Shown here: positions 31,348-32,467 of the stretch, in pieces
How positions within the stretch are numbered: position 1 is the stretch's first letter
How the letters are laid out: the number at the start of each line of letters is the position of its first letter
NCBI GenBank assembly: GCA_045635565.1
Contig: JAZTVX010000008.1
Span: forward strand, 1-32,467
Reading direction: 5' to 3'
Length of the DNA: 32,467 nt
Source of the DNA: RGIG4140 sp045635565
GTDB taxonomy: Bacteria; Pseudomonadota; Alphaproteobacteria; CAAHEQ01; UBA3637
The notes under the pieces: model-generated
Told to the model about the DNA's origin: nothing
What the model saw: the letters and a program-made list of their open reading frames with translations, nothing else
Databases searched by the model: none
Translations under genes and position numbers: made by a program

Positions 31348-31989
31348 TTATTCAATAGAATCATCCCAAACAACTCCACTCATATCAACAATTGCTGATT
31401 CGATTGTATCGAACTTAAATAACAGCAATAATAAAAGAGGAAATAAAGAAAAAATGATAACCTTTAACCAAACTTTATGATAACCGTCTTTTGATTTTTT
31501 GTTAAAATAATACAGGTACCAAATCAAAAGGAAAAGCCATATAGAAATACATACCCATATAATGCCAAATAAGACCATCGTTTCAACATTATGCAATCGT
31601 CCTGCGTTCGTATCATATACCAAAATCGCCAACAAACATGTCAGTATCAAAAAAATTACTCCAAGTGTTTTCTTCATTTTTTTTGAAAGATGATAAGGTG
31701 ATTTAAAGATAGTTATCTCCGTTAAAATCAATCCGAAAGATACACATATCGTATTGATAGTGGGGAAATCATATAAAAGAAAATGAAGACGGTATTCATC
31801 TTCGGAAAACCAAATCGGAACACCAGACAAAAACCAAACCAACGAAAACATAATAAAAAACATATATCCCGTATAGGAAAGCCAACCCCACACCCCTTCT
31901 TTTTTAGATTTTAAAAGAGGTTGTTTAGAGTTGGTTGGATTGTTTAAAATCTCTTGAATATTTGCTTCATGTCTTTTCGGAGGTATCAT
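31348..31989 (-). CDS. Multi-pass membrane protein, function unknown
   Basis: A 213-residue integral membrane protein. A cytoplasmic N-terminus (about 1-32, Lys/Asn rich) is followed by about five hydrophobic segments: 36-57 (WLSYTGYMFFIMFSLVWFLSG), 73-95 (TINTICVSFGLILTEITIF), 106-126 (TLGVIFLILTCLLAILVYD), 135-160 (VLFGIIWVCISIWLFLLIWYLYYF) and 172-190 (WLKVIIFSLFPLLLLLLFK). The C-terminus is an acidic SAIVDMSGVVWDDSIE. No known domain is recognised. AAGGA supports the start. It is the first gene of a two-gene unit with the radical SAM enzyme, transcribed from the promoter at 32017-32045. A transport, immunity or membrane-anchoring role for the enzyme is conjecture. Confidence 0.75.
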   Translation of the reverse strand: MIPPKRHEANIQEILNNPTNSKQPLLKSKKEGVWGWLSYTGYMFFIMFSLVWFLSGVPIWFSEDEYRLHFLLYDFPTINTICVSFGLILTEITIFKSPYHLSKKMKKTLGVIFLILTCLLAILVYDTNAGRLHNVETMVLFGIIWVCISIWLFLLIWYLYYFNKKSKDGYHKVWLKVIIFSLFPLLLLLLFKFDTIESAIVDMSGVVWDDSIE

Positions 31990-32016
31990 GTTTGTGTCCT
32001 TTTTGTATTTGAGTGT

Positions 32017-32045
32017 ATTTTATATCAAAACCTATTTCAGGTCAA
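32017..32045 (-). promoter_or_regulatory. Promoter of the membrane protein/radical SAM unit
   Basis: On the minus strand, TTGACC (32045-32040), a 17-base spacer and TAAAAT (32022-32017); each box has one mismatch to consensus. It lies about 27 bases before the start codon, in the gene-free stretch 31990-32467 that otherwise holds only the large inverted repeat. Confidence 0.7.
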
Positions 32046-32128
32046 CTGTTTTAATTAAAAAAAATAAAAACAAATGGTTGTTCTTGTCTATTCTTTTAAA
32101 TCAACTAAACGATTTGTTTGTTCCCTCA

Positions 32129-32467
32129 ACAACTTTTTGCACAAAAAAGGCTTTTGTCACATGGTAAAACCTATTCAAAAATAAGGCTTAAAAATCAATA
32201 TACTCTCTTAAAAAAACGTGTCAAAAAAAGGTACGTTTTTTTTCCCATATTATTATGCGAAATACTTCTTGTCAACTAAAAAATGTAATCATCTGGTTTT
32301 TATATCTTTTTTACCCCATTATAAACACACGTCGTCCATCAAAAAAAAGCGTCAAAAAAACGTACCTTTTTTTGACACGTTTTTTTAAGAGAGTATATTG
32401 ATTTTTAAGCCTTATTTTTGAATAGGTTTTACCATGTGACAAAAGCCTTTTTTGTGCAAAAAGTTGT
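32129..32467. repeat. Perfect 114-bp inverted repeat around a 111-bp spacer
   Basis: Positions 32129-32242 are the exact reverse complement of 32354-32467 (coordinate pairs sum to 64596), with no mismatch or gap. The right arm stops only because the window ends, so the repeat may be longer. The arms are AT-rich and contain poly-A/poly-T runs next to ACGTGTC/GACACGT and GGTACG/CGTACC. The spacer (32243-32353) has no gene; it contains TATAAT on the minus strand (32323-32318) without a good -35 partner at 17 bases. Possible readings are a MITE-like element, an invertible switch or an assembly fold-back. Confidence 0.9.

Noticed and set aside
14763..32467. CRISPR array or tRNA 3'-end repeat (attachment site) in the island
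   Set aside because: I looked for regularly spaced repeats and for a copy of the tRNA 3' end and saw neither; the only clustered repeats are those listed.

Overview
The window reads as a piece of an AT-rich alphaproteobacterial chromosome. Pointers are the gene pair lptE-holA, a CarD/CdnL-type regulator, miaA, a single RNase R, many short lipoproteins, and a tRNA gene with an encoded CCA end. The exact lineage cannot be fixed from sequence alone. Uncultured gut-type alphaproteobacteria are a reasonable guess, and that is inference.

Left part (1-14762): a conserved chromosomal backbone. It holds a small secreted Cys-rich protein, leuS, a Pro/Gln-rich lipoprotein, a putative HExxH zinc-peptidase-like protein, rnr, a large coiled-coil inner-membrane protein translationally coupled to a MazE/MazF pair, miaA, lptE-holA-L,D-transpeptidase (one operon), then an MliC-like lipoprotein, another lipoprotein and carD on the opposite strand. 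A CAT-anticodon tRNA with its own promoter and terminator closes this part. Several promoters match the sigma70 consensus with 17-base spacers.

Middle part (14763-28007): an accessory island downstream of the tRNA. Its core is an eight-gene minus-strand defence operon: HTH regulator, AlbA_2/Schlafen-like protein, HsdM, a small membrane-anchored protein, HsdS, HsdR, a PHP-plus-SMC-like ATPase (TrlF type) and a low-molecular-weight tyrosine phosphatase. Three joints overlap by 1 to 4 bases. The left edge carries a DUF1810 protein, a small unknown gene and a small gene broken by one stop codon. The right edge carries wreckage of a mobile or replicating element: a serine-recombinase remnant fused to a replication-protein-like sequence (with a downstream frameshift and a nonsense codon), iteron-like repeats, a near DnaA box and a cluster of GATAGTATC-type half sites.

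Right part (28008-32467): a hipBA toxin-antitoxin module with two palindromic operators, flanked by an imperfect direct repeat of about 87 bp. Then come a radical SAM/SPASM enzyme paired with a multi-pass membrane protein, and finally a perfect 114-bp inverted repeat around a 111-bp spacer that runs into the window edge.

The most system-like candidate is the defence operon. It is a type I restriction-modification core with four or five co-transcribed extras, including a membrane protein between hsdM and hsdS and a PHP-ATPase/phosphatase pair at the end.
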